Positions 52,347 through 62,267 of a stretch of 64,000 nt of DNA are shown here, one piece after another. The DNA is from Olleya marilimosa CAM030 (GTDB lineage Bacteria > Bacteroidota > Bacteroidia > Flavobacteriales > Flavobacteriaceae). The notes under the pieces were generated by a model. The model saw only the letters and a list, made by a program, of their open reading frames with translations. It was not told the DNA's origin and searched no databases. The translations under genes and the position numbers were made by a program. The first letter of the stretch is position 1, and every line of letters begins with the position of its first letter. The stretch is from contig NZ_JADR01000002.1 of the NCBI RefSeq assembly GCF_000518485.1, positions 186,001 to 250,000 of the forward strand, in the 5' to 3' direction.

Positions 52347-53514
52347 TATAAATACTAATATGTCTATTTACAAAACTTTTCCAAGACAGGCTATTAGAGA
52401 CTTTAATAACATTATTTTTATATTGATCTATATTACTATTAACAAGTAAACAGGCTTCTGCAAAGTCTTTAGCATTATGGCTTTTTGCCACCTGACCTAC
52501 TTTATTAATATTTACATACATATCTAGTTGTCCATTAGGAGGTACCACTACAGGGACACCATAGGATCTGGCATCACTAACAGGTCCGCTGGCCGAAGGA
52601 AAACTATCACTATGTGTTGATAAAAAGATATCTGAAGCCTTAAAATTGTCTTCATATTCTTTTAAACTCAAATATTTTAGAGTCTTAGTTACTCTATTCT
52701 CTATTTTAGCCTCTTTTATTAGGCTTTCAATCTCTTCTAGCCTATAATCAGATAAACTTCCTGCTATAACAAAATGAAAATTATCTGGTAATTGTTTAAT
52801 AGTTTGAATTGCAACCTCAATTTTTTTGTCACGTCTAATCATTCCTAAAAATGATATAATAGTTTTATCTAACGGTAATCCAAGTTCCGCTTTAAGCTTA
52901 TTTTTATCGATTTGTGAATACGCATTACTTGGATAATCAATACCAGAAATTTTATTTTTTAATTTTGGAAATGATAAAACCAACCTATCCTTAATCCACT
53001 CTCCATGACATACAACATGAGCTGTTTTACTAAAACTTGTGTTAAGTAAACTTTTAACTAAATACTTGTAAACCGATCCAATAGAGAATGATTGCAAATT
53101 AAAATCTGAAGCATGTAATGTGTAAACTAGTTTTATAGGCTTATTTTTAAGTTTTTTAGCTAAATACCAATACGATATATATTCTGAATCAAGAATATGA
53201 ACAACATCATAATTTTTAGTTTTTAAATATTTTACTAAATCTTTATGAAATTTAATACCATTAGAAACCCTGTCAAAACCCCTTTTCACCATCCCCAATT
53301 TACCATACTTGACATAGTTTTGCCTTGATACTTTAGAGAAGTTTAAATCACTTTTATGTATCCTATCTATGTCAATATTCGTGTCTGTTAAAATAGCATC
53401 ATTCGGTACAAAAACATCTGTATCAATATCCTCTAGGTTTTTGTGTATATTTTTTAAATACACAGTTCCATGACCTGAACTACTTACACTCCCGCTTACT
53501 AATAAGACTTTCAT
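52318..53514 (-). CDS. Glycosyltransferase family 4 protein
   Basis: A 398-residue GT-B enzyme: LLVSGSVSSSGHGTVYLKNI at the N-terminus; in the C-domain FLGMIRRDKKIEVAIQTIKQLP and the donor-site region SDSFPSASGPVSDARSYGVPVVVP, with the second E of the GT4 E-x7-E motif replaced. Donor and acceptor are unknown. It overlaps both flanking genes (35 and 29 bp). Confidence 0.87.
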   Translation of the reverse strand: MKVLLVSGSVSSSGHGTVYLKNIHKNLEDIDTDVFVPNDAILTDTNIDIDRIHKSDLNFSKVSRQNYVKYGKLGMVKRGFDRVSNGIKFHKDLVKYLKTKNYDVVHILDSEYISYWYLAKKLKNKPIKLVYTLHASDFNLQSFSIGSVYKYLVKSLLNTSFSKTAHVVCHGEWIKDRLVLSFPKLKNKISGIDYPSNAYSQIDKNKLKAELGLPLDKTIISFLGMIRRDKKIEVAIQTIKQLPDNFHFVIAGSLSDYRLEEIESLIKEAKIENRVTKTLKYLSLKEYEDNFKASDIFLSTHSDSFPSASGPVSDARSYGVPVVVPPNGQLDMYVNINKVGQVAKSHNAKDFAEACLLVNSNIDQYKNNVIKVSNSLSWKSFVNRHISIYNEENNEQNL

Positions 53515-54613
53515 GCTTTACTTTTTTTGATTGAATAATAATGACTAACAGACAATAATACAAAAAATATTTTGCGGAGGTCATACCCGAAGACACATTA
53601 AAGGGTACAAAATAAAATATAGCTAAATATAGCAATACATTGTTTTTATTATTAATAATAGCTTTAACCAAAATGTATATTATGAATAAAAAAAACAAAA
53701 TTCCAAAAAAGTAACCACAGGTTATAAAATATTCTAGAAAAAAGTTGTGTGGAAGAAGTGAATCTTTATTTGGTGAAAAAGACAAATTAGGTAAAAAATT
53801 AATTTCTTGTATTAAATTTTCATAGATACTAAATCTAATCTGTACACTGCTTCCTCCACCAGATTTAATAGCATAGGTCATCCTTTTTAATGTTTCGATA
53901 CCATTGTTATATGCAAAAATTTCAATTTTTTTGAAAATATAATCCCAATTCAAATAAATTAATAGCCCAATAAACGAGGCATACATAACACTTTTAAATC
54001 TAGAAACTAAAAGGTATATTAATAATGTAAAAACTAGCCCCACAAGCGCTTGCCTAGAACCTGATAACAATAATAAAAAAAAAACAATCCCAATACACAC
54101 CCATTTATACCATTTAGATTTGATACCAAAAAGTAATATGGTTAAACCAGCCAATATATTACCTACATGCTGATACCTATTTTTAGATATTAATCCATTA
54201 TAGTGTAAAAAGAAAATAAATAATCCTAGTATTATATAGGATAGCAATAGGTTTTTAAACGTTGTATTAATGTCGTGTTTATTAATCTCACAATAAAAAA
54301 TATAACTCATCGGAAAAAAAAACAGAAACAAATACATTGCTGATTTTACACGCACCCCAAAGTCTAAACCTATTAAACCTCCAATCAATAATAATGATGC
54401 TAATATGCCTAAAAGCATGTAAAAGACAGAGGCTTCAAGGTTTATTATTAATTTTCTATTAAAAAATATATAAATTAAAAAAAAAGAAACAGGAACAATG
54501 TAAGTGACAAAACTAAATCTAAAAGAAAAAGAGTACAAAATCAGTGTTAACACAAAAATGTTCAGAAAAGATTTTTTAAATATGTTTTCTCTAAGAATAC
54601 TAAAGAACTTCAT
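53480..54613 (-). CDS. O-antigen ligase/polymerase-like membrane protein 2
   Basis: A 377-residue protein with about ten membrane helices. The SGSRQALVGLVFTLLIYLL segment matches the Wzy_C/O-antigen ligase signature (S-G-S-R-x-A). A periplasmic loop sits between about residues 225 and 290. One of three such proteins in the locus, so one may be the polymerase and another the ligase. Overlaps the downstream GT4 by 35 bp and the upstream flippase by 14 bp. Confidence 0.8.
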   Translation of the reverse strand: MKFFSILRENIFKKSFLNIFVLTLILYSFSFRFSFVTYIVPVSFFLIYIFFNRKLIINLEASVFYMLLGILASLLLIGGLIGLDFGVRVKSAMYLFLFFFPMSYIFYCEINKHDINTTFKNLLLSYIILGLFIFFLHYNGLISKNRYQHVGNILAGLTILLFGIKSKWYKWVCIGIVFFLLLLSGSRQALVGLVFTLLIYLLVSRFKSVMYASFIGLLIYLNWDYIFKKIEIFAYNNGIETLKRMTYAIKSGGGSSVQIRFSIYENLIQEINFLPNLSFSPNKDSLLPHNFFLEYFITCGYFFGILFFLFIIYILVKAIINNKNNVLLYLAIFYFVPFNVSSGMTSAKYFLYYCLLVIIIQSKKVKHESLISKRECK

Positions 54614-56093
54614 TTTTCTTCTTATTTATAACGTTAGTAATTATATTTAATAATTCTGGTTGTTGTTTTAAATACCAAATCACTAATATAACGGATGCAA
54701 TAAAGGCAAATATAGCGTCTAAATAAACATTATTAACTAGTAAAATAAGACTAATTGTAAAATTAAATATTAATATTGGCTTATAAATATATTTAAGCCA
54801 TTCAAACGGATTTTTTACAATAACCTTAGCGGTAATAAAATTAAACATTGATGTTATAACTAATCCAATGTTTCCAATAATTACACCATAAAGACCAAAG
54901 GATTGACCCAATAAATATATACAGTACAATGCTAAAAAAGAGCCTAAAAGTTGCCAAAGCCCAATATGTTTAGTCTTTTTAATTGCCATAAGGGTATAAA
55001 ACCCTGGTATACTTAAGGAGTTAAAAGCATAAATTACAATAGCTAGCTGGAAGGCCAAAATGGAATCTGGATAAACTTCTAAATTAATATCCATAATATC
55101 TTTTAACAAGACTCTATAAACAATAAGCATTAAAAGTGATGCAAAAAATATCAAAAAAGTATTAAACTGTATGGCGTGTTTATACTCTTTAACAAATTCA
55201 TCTCTATGCGTTTTAACTTTTGTCCAATACTCAGTAAGTTTGGGTATTATTGGCTGTAATCCAACAGTTGCGATAGAACTAATATAACTAGTGATAGAAA
55301 TTATTGCAGCATAAATACCTAAAATTTCTGGTGTTGTTATTTTACCAATGATTATTTTATCAAACTGAGTAAAAATAACACTTCCAAAATAACCAACCCA
55401 AGTTGTTCCAGAATAACTGATGATGGTTTTTGTGGTTTGATAATCAAAATGTGGTTTTATTTTAAAAATATTTAGCTTTTTAGAGGCTAAATAAATGTAA
55501 GTTATCAAGGTTAAAATACTAATTAAGAACATGTAAAATGTTAGGGTTACAAAGTCTTCTTCTAAAAAACTAAAAACTAGTAGGCCAACATTAATAACAA
55601 AAATATTAATAAATTTAATAATGTTAACCAACAAAAATTGATTGTAAGCTTGTATAATACCTGAAAACAAATGTTGAATTAACATAATTGAAGAGTATAA
55701 TCCAATCCACCTTAAGGCAATAATTATATCATCACTGACTAAACTGTTATTTAAAAAAACATGTGCAATTTCTGTTGTAAAAAACAAAAAAGATATTGCT
55801 ACAATTGCACTAAGTACAATATTAATTAAAAGCAAAACGGGGATTATCGTTTTAGTTTTATAGTCTACATCCTCCTTAGTTTCTAAAGCATTAATTTCTG
55901 ACACAAAGTGCATTGTTGTAGAAGCAATACCCACATCAAGCATTAAGGCTATGTTACCAATAGAGGTAATTAAAGCCCAGACACCAAATTTTTCAACACC
56001 CATATAATTAACCATCAATGGGATGGTAAAAAGAAACAGAATAGCCCTACCTGCTCCTCCAAATATATTATATAGATTATTTTTAATACTCAT
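54600..56093 (-). CDS. Wzx-type oligosaccharide flippase
   Basis: A 497-residue protein with about 14 membrane helices; the N-terminal NIFGGAGRAILFLFTIPLMVNYMG and a conserved central helix region are typical of MOP-superfamily polysaccharide transporters. It should flip the finished lipid-linked repeat to the periplasm. It is the only flippase inside this locus (another is at 8.1 kb). Confidence 0.88.
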   Translation of the reverse strand: MSIKNNLYNIFGGAGRAILFLFTIPLMVNYMGVEKFGVWALITSIGNIALMLDVGIASTTMHFVSEINALETKEDVDYKTKTIIPVLLLINIVLSAIVAISFLFFTTEIAHVFLNNSLVSDDIIIALRWIGLYSSIMLIQHLFSGIIQAYNQFLLVNIIKFINIFVINVGLLVFSFLEEDFVTLTFYMFLISILTLITYIYLASKKLNIFKIKPHFDYQTTKTIISYSGTTWVGYFGSVIFTQFDKIIIGKITTPEILGIYAAIISITSYISSIATVGLQPIIPKLTEYWTKVKTHRDEFVKEYKHAIQFNTFLIFFASLLMLIVYRVLLKDIMDINLEVYPDSILAFQLAIVIYAFNSLSIPGFYTLMAIKKTKHIGLWQLLGSFLALYCIYLLGQSFGLYGVIIGNIGLVITSMFNFITAKVIVKNPFEWLKYIYKPILIFNFTISLILLVNNVYLDAIFAFIASVILVIWYLKQQPELLNIITNVINKKKNEVL

Positions 56094-57354
56094 TATTTAA
56101 TTTTTGAGAATTTGTAACGTAATAGTAAAACAGTGAATTAAAGGCTGAAAAAAATATAATCCCGTTTAATCTTTCAAAAAATGTCTCTGTTAAAAACACA
56201 ACCATTAATAACATTAAAAAAAAGAAATAAGCATAATTTTTAGTTTTTAAAGACAGAACCATATTATTAATTACTAAAACTAAAAATGCACAAAGTGTAA
56301 TTAAACCACCAGACAACAATAAATAAAAATAGTTGTTATGAGTGTTTAGATTATTTTCGTACAATTCTATAAACTCCATGTCCAAATAGCAATTACTTAA
56401 ATTATAACTTACATCTCCAATTCCGTAGCCTAAAAATGGATTATTTAAAAACAAATTGGTGTTGCATTGGTTTATAAAATATCTTACATCTATGCCACTT
56501 GTAGACACTGTAGCGTCCGTAAACCAAGCATACACTTTCTCTAGCTGTAGTACTAGCCTATAATTTAAAGAGAAATTATTCATCAATAAATAATAAAAAC
56601 CAACTAAAAACGGAATAAATAATAACAGAAATATAATTCTTCCTTTTAATGTTTTGGTTTTTATAAAGAGGTATAAAGGAATAATGATAATATACGAATA
56701 TACTACTGCTCTAGAATTAAGCATAAATAAGAACAAACTAAATACTACTATTAGTACTGTTGCTAATATTTTGTATGCGTTTTTATTTACATTATAACAA
56801 TACTCAATCAATAAGATTATACTAGTCAATATAAAAGCACTAATGTACGTAGGATGCCAATCCTTGTAGGTGCCTGCATTTATTATTGATCTAAAATCAA
56901 AATTACTAGTAGCAACCTCTAAAACAGAGACGTTTTTTGACAGTTTAATGTACAAATAAATAACAGACAGCAGATTAGCTATTACAAATAATTTAGCTAA
57001 AATAATTAGTTGCTTTTTAGTAAGATTAATAAAATGAAAAATAATTATTGGAAATAATACAAAAGATAATTGTCTTGTAATGATTTTAAATCCTGTGTTT
57101 TTGTCCGATGTATAAATTATTGAAACTACTAATAGTAAAAAAAACAAACTATTTATTACCAACCCGTGAATAGTGCTATTTTTAATCGAATTAATTCCTG
57201 TTTTAAAATTTAATACTACACTAAAAATAAAAAAAAACAATATAATTTTAGAGTTTGTTTTAACCTCAAACATTGGAAAAAACATCAATAAACAAATAAG
57301 CAGAAAAGAAATTTTCTGCTTATTATTAATAATTTGGAATAAAACTGATTTCAT
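56083..57354 (-). CDS. O-antigen ligase/polymerase family protein 3
   Basis: A 423-residue protein with about eleven membrane helices, a LLFMLNSRAVVYSYIIIIPLYLF-type strip (the Wzy_C/WaaL signature), and a large periplasmic loop with DVRYFINQCNTNLFLNNPFLGYGIGD. The H-containing loop around DWHPTYISAF and the overall shape best fit the O-antigen ligase domain. It overlaps the flippase by 11 bp. Ligase or polymerase cannot be told apart here. Confidence 0.82.
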   Translation of the reverse strand: MKSVLFQIINNKQKISFLLICLLMFFPMFEVKTNSKIILFFFIFSVVLNFKTGINSIKNSTIHGLVINSLFFLLLVVSIIYTSDKNTGFKIITRQLSFVLFPIIIFHFINLTKKQLIILAKLFVIANLLSVIYLYIKLSKNVSVLEVATSNFDFRSIINAGTYKDWHPTYISAFILTSIILLIEYCYNVNKNAYKILATVLIVVFSLFLFMLNSRAVVYSYIIIIPLYLFIKTKTLKGRIIFLLLFIPFLVGFYYLLMNNFSLNYRLVLQLEKVYAWFTDATVSTSGIDVRYFINQCNTNLFLNNPFLGYGIGDVSYNLSNCYLDMEFIELYENNLNTHNNYFYLLLSGGLITLCAFLVLVINNMVLSLKTKNYAYFFFLMLLMVVFLTETFFERLNGIIFFSAFNSLFYYYVTNSQKLNNEY

Positions 57355-57367
57355 TTATTGTGCTGTT

Positions 57368-57985
57368 TTATTCTTTATAAAAAACTTCTAATTTAGGCCT
57401 ACTATCTACATCTACATGATTACTAGAGCAAAATCGTATACCTTTATAAGGCTTCTCTTCACTTTCCAATCTAAAAATGTAACCATAATTTGGATAGGTT
57501 TTATTAACTACATTTTTAACGTAATTAGTAACGTCTATTTTGTAGGGCTGCATTTTGTCTGTTGGTGCATCTATTAATATTTGATCGCTTTCCTCGCCTT
57601 CTGGTTGGTTCTCCCAATTAACATCTTTATTAATCCAAACCGATTTAGAACGTTGAATATAAAATGAATTTTTTTCTCCAAAATGTCCAGGTTCAATAGC
57701 TTTTAAATAAATAAAAGCTGAGTCTATTTTTGCAGTTTGAGGAATTGAAGCAAATCCGAAACGAATTAAAAAACGACTATCATTATCTATCGTGTCTTGA
57801 ACTGAAATTGATAATAAATGTAATCTTTCTAAATGCGAATAGTTTCTAGTCTCATATGCTTCTGAAATCACTACATCTTTACCCGTTACTTCATCGGGTT
57901 GAAAAACAGCTTTTATTGTTTTGTCTTTATTACAAGAGCAAAAAAGCATAATAGAAAATAAAATTGTTGCTTTTAAAAACTTCAT
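57368..57985 (-). CDS. DNRLRE-type domain lipoprotein
   Basis: A 205-residue lipoprotein (lipobox near MLFCSC, Cys about 17-19) with a beta-rich body: ISVQDTIDNDSRFLIRFGFASIP, KIDSAFIYLK, NENQPEGEE-like WENQPEG, KIDVTNYVKNVVN and the end GIRFCSSN...DSRPKLEVFY. These are landmarks of the DNRLRE/carbohydrate-binding-like domain usually found on large extracellular proteins. As a stand-alone lipoprotein between sugar synthesis and polymerase genes it is unexpected; a glycan-binding or assembly role is inferred. Confidence 0.7.
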   Translation of the reverse strand: MKFLKATILFSIMLFCSCNKDKTIKAVFQPDEVTGKDVVISEAYETRNYSHLERLHLLSISVQDTIDNDSRFLIRFGFASIPQTAKIDSAFIYLKAIEPGHFGEKNSFYIQRSKSVWINKDVNWENQPEGEESDQILIDAPTDKMQPYKIDVTNYVKNVVNKTYPNYGYIFRLESEEKPYKGIRFCSSNHVDVDSRPKLEVFYKE

Positions 57986-57995
57986 TTCGTCGTAT

Positions 57996-58931
57996 TTAAC
58001 TGTCTTTTTCTTGTTCTAAAAAAAATTGAAAGGTTTTTTCTAATCCTTCTTTTAAGTCTACAGAATGTTTCCACCCCAACTCGTGCATTTTAGAACTATC
58101 CATTAACTTTCTAGGCATACCGTCTGGTTTTGAAGTGTCTTTAACTATTTGACCTTCAAACCCTGTAATTTCTTTAATTATTTCTGCTAATTCTATAATT
58201 TGAACATCTTCGTCCGAGCCAATATTGATGTGTTGGTTTTCGTTGTAGTTATTCATTAAAAATAAACAAGCACTAGCTGCGTCATCAACATACATAAACT
58301 CTCTTTTAGCACTTCCTGTACCCCACATTACTACCTGTGCATCGTTATTTACTTTAGCAGTATGAAATTTTCTTAAAAGCGCTCCTATAACATGTGAATG
58401 TTCTGGATCAAAATTATCGTTTTCGCCATATAAATTAGGTGGCATAGCAGATATAAAATTTGTCCCGTATTGTTTGTTATAATATTCGCATAGTTTTATT
58501 CCTGCTATTTTTCCTAAAGCATAACCTTCGTTAGTTGGTTCTAATTTACCATCTAAAAGGTACTCTTCCTTCATAGGTTGTTGTGATAACCTTGGATATA
58601 TACAAGAACTTCCTAAAAATAATAACTTAGACACTTTGTTTTGGTATGCTGCTTCAATGATATTGGAATTAATCATTAAATTATCATATAAAAACTCTGC
58701 TGGTCTTTCAATATTTGCTCCGATACCACCAACTTTTGCTGCAACAAGAAATACATATTCTGGTTTTTCGGTTTTAAAAAAACTATTAACCGCTTCTTGA
58801 TTTTTTAAATCTAATTCAAAAGATCGTCTAAAAACAAGATTGTTGTAACCGTCTTTTTTTAGAGCTCGTACAACAGCTGATCCTAGCATACCATTATGTC
58901 CAGCTACATATATCTTAGCGTCTTTATGCAT
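57996..58931 (-). CDS. colC: GDP-L-colitose synthase (ColC), GDP-fucose synthase homologue
   Basis: A 311-residue SDR related to GDP-L-fucose synthase: [15 protein letters not shown] loop (11-21), [16 protein letters not shown], and the YALGK active site. In colitose pathways the homologous epimerase/reductase ColC acts on GDP-4-keto-3,6-dideoxymannose. Because the gene next to it encodes the ColD-like 3-dehydratase and the following gene Gmd, I prefer colC over fcl. By sequence alone GDP-fucose synthase is not excluded. It overlaps colD by 8 bp. Confidence 0.8.
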   Translation of the reverse strand: MHKDAKIYVAGHNGMLGSAVVRALKKDGYNNLVFRRSFELDLKNQEAVNSFFKTEKPEYVFLVAAKVGGIGANIERPAEFLYDNLMINSNIIEAAYQNKVSKLLFLGSSCIYPRLSQQPMKEEYLLDGKLEPTNEGYALGKIAGIKLCEYYNKQYGTNFISAMPPNLYGENDNFDPEHSHVIGALLRKFHTAKVNNDAQVVMWGTGSAKREFMYVDDAASACLFLMNNYNENQHINIGSDEDVQIIELAEIIKEITGFEGQIVKDTSKPDGMPRKLMDSSKMHELGWKHSVDLKEGLEKTFQFFLEQEKDS

Positions 58932-60090
58932 TTGAAAAAGATTTAAGGCAACTAATTAAACGGTCTACATGCTCTTTATTATCCTTTGAGTGATTTCCTA
59001 CAAAAAAGGCTTCATCATGGATGTAATCAGCATTTTTTAATGTATTATGTACACTATAATCTAAATACTCGACTGCTTTATTTCTAACAAAGTTACCTGC
59101 AACTACTGGTCTTGCATCAATATTATTTTGATCCAAAAGCTTAACTAATTGGCTTCGTTTACCTATATTTTTTCCTTCTAAAATTATTGCAAACCCAAAC
59201 CAAGAACTATCCTCTGTTTCTTCTTGGAATCTGTAACCTTCTAAATCGTTAATTTGAGATTTAAAGTATTTAGCATTTTCACGTCTTTGAGCAATAATAT
59301 CATCTAATTTTTTTAATTGCTCAATACCTAATGCGCCTTCCATTTCGATTGGTCGTAGGTTATAACCTGGCATTATAAAGTTGAAACTTTCGTAAAAAGC
59401 ATCTTCTTTTTTCTTATAAATTTTACTGTCTTTAGGCAGATTTCTAGTCCAACCGTGAGCTCTAATAGACAACATGTAATGATAAAGCTCTTCATTATCG
59501 GTTACAGTTACCCCACCTTCCATTGTACAAAGGTGGTGAGAGTAAAAAGTAGAAAAGGTTCCCATTTCTCCAATTGTTCCAGCTGATTTACCTTTATAAA
59601 AGGCTCCCATAGACTCACAGTTATCTTCTAACAGAATTAAATTGTGTTTTTTGCAAATGCTATTTAAAACGTCAAAATCATTTGGATTTCCAAGTAAGTT
59701 TACTGCAAAAATAGCTTTTGTATTAGGTGTTATTGCGGCTTCTACTTGAGTAACATCCATATTTAAAGTTTTTGCATCTATGTCAATAAACTTTAATTTC
59801 AAATTATGCTGTGATAATGGAAAATAGGTTGTACTCCAAGATACCGCTGGTACTAGAACCTCATCACCTGCGTTTAGTTTTTTTGAATAGACTAAAGCTG
59901 CGATTGCTAATAAATTAGCTGATGATCCAGAATTAGACATCACAGCATATTTTGAATTGAATTTTTTAGCAAAATCCTGTTCAAAAGCTTTTACTTTTTC
60001 TCCCATTGAAAAGAATCCAGATGCTATAACTTCGTTTAAAGCTTCAAACTCTTTATTGTCCCAAGTATTATCAGATAAGGTATATCTCAT
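58924..60090 (-). CDS. colD: GDP-4-keto-6-deoxy-D-mannose 3-dehydratase (ColD)
   Basis: A 388-residue PLP enzyme of the aminotransferase fold whose PLP Lys is missing: the active-site strip reads [13 protein letters not shown], with His185/His186 where active aminotransferases have Lys. E. coli ColD has the same SHH strip, where a His acts as base to remove the 3-hydroxyl. Other ColD-like landmarks are [36 protein letters not shown] and FVGNHSKDN. The length equals the E. coli enzyme as I recall it. Substrate comes from Gmd, the adjacent gene; product goes to ColC. Confidence 0.9.
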   Translation of the reverse strand: MRYTLSDNTWDNKEFEALNEVIASGFFSMGEKVKAFEQDFAKKFNSKYAVMSNSGSSANLLAIAALVYSKKLNAGDEVLVPAVSWSTTYFPLSQHNLKLKFIDIDAKTLNMDVTQVEAAITPNTKAIFAVNLLGNPNDFDVLNSICKKHNLILLEDNCESMGAFYKGKSAGTIGEMGTFSTFYSHHLCTMEGGVTVTDNEELYHYMLSIRAHGWTRNLPKDSKIYKKKEDAFYESFNFIMPGYNLRPIEMEGALGIEQLKKLDDIIAQRRENAKYFKSQINDLEGYRFQEETEDSSWFGFAIILEGKNIGKRSQLVKLLDQNNIDARPVVAGNFVRNKAVEYLDYSVHNTLKNADYIHDEAFFVGNHSKDNKEHVDRLISCLKSFSNA

Positions 60091-60102
60091 TATAGAAAAT
60101 TT

Positions 60103-61188
60103 TTAATCAAATGATTTTTTAATTGTGTGTTCTTTTTTAGCTAATTGAAGGTCATGTTTCATCATGATTTTAACTAACTCTTCGATTGATGTTTTGCTAG
60201 AGTTCCATCCTAATAATTTATTAGCTTTTGATGGATCACCCAATAAGGTTTCAACTTCTGCAGGTCTAAAGTATTTTGGATCTACTTCAATTAATACTTT
60301 ACCAGTTTTTTTACATTTTCCAATTTCCTCTACACCTTTACCTTCCCATACAATTTCAATTCCAACTTCTTTAAAAGATAATTCACTAAAGTATCTAATT
60401 GAATATTGCTTTCCTGTTGCAATGACAAAATCTTCTGGCTCTGGGTGTTGTAACATTAACCACATACACTCTACGTAGTCTTTAGCGTAACCCCAATCTC
60501 TTAAAGAGTCTAAATTTCCTAAATATAATTTATCTTGAGTTCCTTCCGCAATCCTAGAGGCTGCAAGGGTGATTTTTCTAGTTACAAATGTTTCACCACG
60601 TCTTTCAGACTCATGATTAAACAAGATACCATTAACAGCATACATGCCATAAGATTCTCTATAGTTTTTTGTAATCCAATACGCGTACATTTTTGCAACT
60701 CCGTATGGTGATCTTGGATAAAAAGGAGTCGTTTCCTTTTGAGGGATTTCTTGTACTTTTCCATAAAGCTCTGAAGTAGAAGCTTGATAGATTCTAGTTT
60801 TCTTTTCTAATTCACAAATCCTAACAGCTTCTAATAAACTTAACGTCCCTAAAGCATCTGTTTTAGCAGTATATTCTGGCAAATCAAAAGACACTTTAAC
60901 ATGCGATTGTGCTGCTAGGTTATAAATTTCATCTGGTTCAATTTGCTTAACTAATCTTATTAAGTTTGAAGTATCCGTCATGTCACCATAATGAAGTGTT
61001 ATTTTTCTGTTTGAGTGTAGGTCTCTAATTAACTCATCAATATACAAGTGCTCTATTCTTTCGGTATTAAAAGAAGAACTTCTTCTAATAACTCCATGTA
61101 CTTCATACCCTTTTTCAATTAATAACTCAGCTAAAAATGATCCATCTTGACCTGTTATCCCTGTTATTAGTGCTTTTTTTTGTTGCAT
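60103..61188 (-). CDS. gmd: GDP-mannose 4,6-dehydratase
   Basis: A 361-residue extended [18 protein letters not shown] cofactor loop, STSELYG (catalytic Thr), [10 protein letters not shown] (Tyr-Lys), and [17 protein letters not shown], the RR-containing family strip. It makes GDP-4-keto-6-deoxy-D-mannose, the shared precursor of GDP-fucose, GDP-rhamnose, GDP-perosamine and GDP-colitose. Here colD directs it to colitose. It has its own promoter (61239-61268), so the module can be transcribed independently of rfb. Confidence 0.96.
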   Translation of the reverse strand: MQQKKALITGITGQDGSFLAELLIEKGYEVHGVIRRSSSFNTERIEHLYIDELIRDLHSNRKITLHYGDMTDTSNLIRLVKQIEPDEIYNLAAQSHVKVSFDLPEYTAKTDALGTLSLLEAVRICELEKKTRIYQASTSELYGKVQEIPQKETTPFYPRSPYGVAKMYAYWITKNYRESYGMYAVNGILFNHESERRGETFVTRKITLAASRIAEGTQDKLYLGNLDSLRDWGYAKDYVECMWLMLQHPEPEDFVIATGKQYSIRYFSELSFKEVGIEIVWEGKGVEEIGKCKKTGKVLIEVDPKYFRPAEVETLLGDPSKANKLLGWNSSKTSIEELVKIMMKHDLQLAKKEHTIKKSFD

Positions 61189-61210
61189 TTTATTTCTGTT
61201 TTTTAACTAA

Positions 61211-61221
61211 TTGGTTACCAA
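61211..61221. repeat. Small palindrome in the gmd leader
   Basis: TTGGTTACCAA, an 11-bp odd palindrome between the predicted gmd start site (near 61232) and its ATG. Too short to claim more than a possible operator. Confidence 0.25.
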
Positions 61222-61238
61222 CTTACCATAATTTGGGT

Positions 61239-61268
61239 CAAAGATATTGATTTTAAGCCGAAAACCAA
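61239..61268 (-). promoter_or_regulatory. Promoter of the gmd-colD-colC module
   Basis: On the minus strand TTG (61268-61266), 19-bp spacer, TATCTTTG (61246-61239): a full match to TTG-N19-TAnnTTTG. Transcription would start near 61232, giving a leader of about 45 nt before the gmd ATG. Confidence 0.65.
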
Positions 61269-61325
61269 TTATTACTATTTTTGATTGAACTTTAATTAGG
61301 TAGTAATTAGAGTCTATGTTATCTA

Positions 61326-61392
61326 AATTAAGTATTAGTTTTGAATCATACACTACACTTTTTGCATTTTGCATCTAATTCAATACTTAATT
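61326..61392. repeat. 11-bp inverted repeat between rfbD and gmd
   Basis: AATTAAGTATT (61326-61336) and its exact complement AATACTTAATT (61382-61392), 45 bp apart, just downstream of the rfbD stop. No T run follows. It could be a long-loop hairpin or a remnant of a small inserted element at a module boundary. Confidence 0.5.
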
Positions 61393-61415
61393 CTAACTAT
61401 TGATGCTTTATTAAA

Positions 61416-62267
61416 TTAAAGTTTGTTAAAATGTTTTTTTAGACTTTTTTCCCAATTTAAAATATTTAAATCAAAAGTTTTTATAATTTTTGTTTTATCT
61501 AAAACACTATATTTTGGCCTAAGAGCTTTAGTTTTATATTGCTCTGTACTTATTGGTGTTAGCTTAATATTTGTATTTGTTAAATCAAAAATTGCTTTTG
61601 CAAATTCATACCATGTTGTTTCACCTAAGTTACTAAAATGATATAATCCATATTCTTTTTTTTCGCTAATAATTATTTTTAATATAGCTTCTGATAAATC
61701 ATTTGCATTAGTAGGTGTCCCAAATTGGTCATTAACAACACCTAAAGCGTCCATTTTAGAGGCTAAGTTTAACATTGTTTTTAAAAAATTGTTTTTAAAC
61801 TCTGAATATAACCATGAGGTCCTAATTATGTAATATTCTGATAATTTAGATTGTATTTCCTTTTCACCTTCCAGTTTTGTAGACCCATAGACTCCTAAAG
61901 GATTTGTTATATCAGTTTCTTTATATGCTACTTGTGCTTGACCATTAAAAACAAAGTCTGTTGAAACATGAATTAATGTAACTTTATATTTTTTAGAGGC
62001 TTCAGCTAAATTTTTAGCTCCTAAAGTATTTATATTATACGCAATATCACTTTCGTCTTCTGCTTGATCAACTGCGGTATATGCAGCGCAATTAATGCAA
62101 TAATCAAAGTTATTATTACTAAAAACTTCATCAATTTGCTTACTATTAGTAACATCTAATCCTTTACTATCTAAAAAAACAAAATCTAAAGTTTTTTGCT
62201 CTTTAGATTTAATTTTTATACACGATCCTAGTTGTCCGTTTGAACCTGTTACAAGGATTTTTTTCAT
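61416..62267 (-). CDS. rfbD: dTDP-4-dehydrorhamnose reductase
   Basis: A 283-residue SDR finishing dTDP-L-rhamnose: TGSNGQLGSCIK loop, NCAAYTAVDQAEDE, STDFVFNGQ and VYGSTKLEGE (Tyr-Lys). Its 5' end overlaps rfbC by 4 bp. A 227-bp gap with an inverted repeat and a new promoter follows, marking the end of the rhamnose module. Confidence 0.95.
   Translation of the reverse strand: MKKILVTGSNGQLGSCIKIKSKEQKTLDFVFLDSKGLDVTNSKQIDEVFSNNNFDYCINCAAYTAVDQAEDESDIAYNINTLGAKNLAEASKKYKVTLIHVSTDFVFNGQAQVAYKETDITNPLGVYGSTKLEGEKEIQSKLSEYYIIRTSWLYSEFKNNFLKTMLNLASKMDALGVVNDQFGTPTNANDLSEAILKIIISEKKEYGLYHFSNLGETTWYEFAKAIFDLTNTNIKLTPISTEQYKTKALRPKYSVLDKTKIIKTFDLNILNWEKSLKKHFNKL

Noticed and set aside
58924-60090. 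Perosamine synthase or other sugar aminotransferase
   Set aside because: The PLP-binding Lys is replaced by His (SHH strip), the hallmark of ColD-type 3-dehydratases; an active aminotransferase in the same locus (47565-48695) keeps its Lys.
60582-60764. Small minus-strand frame within gmd
   Set aside because: It is an alternative frame of gmd with no independent start signal or family similarity.
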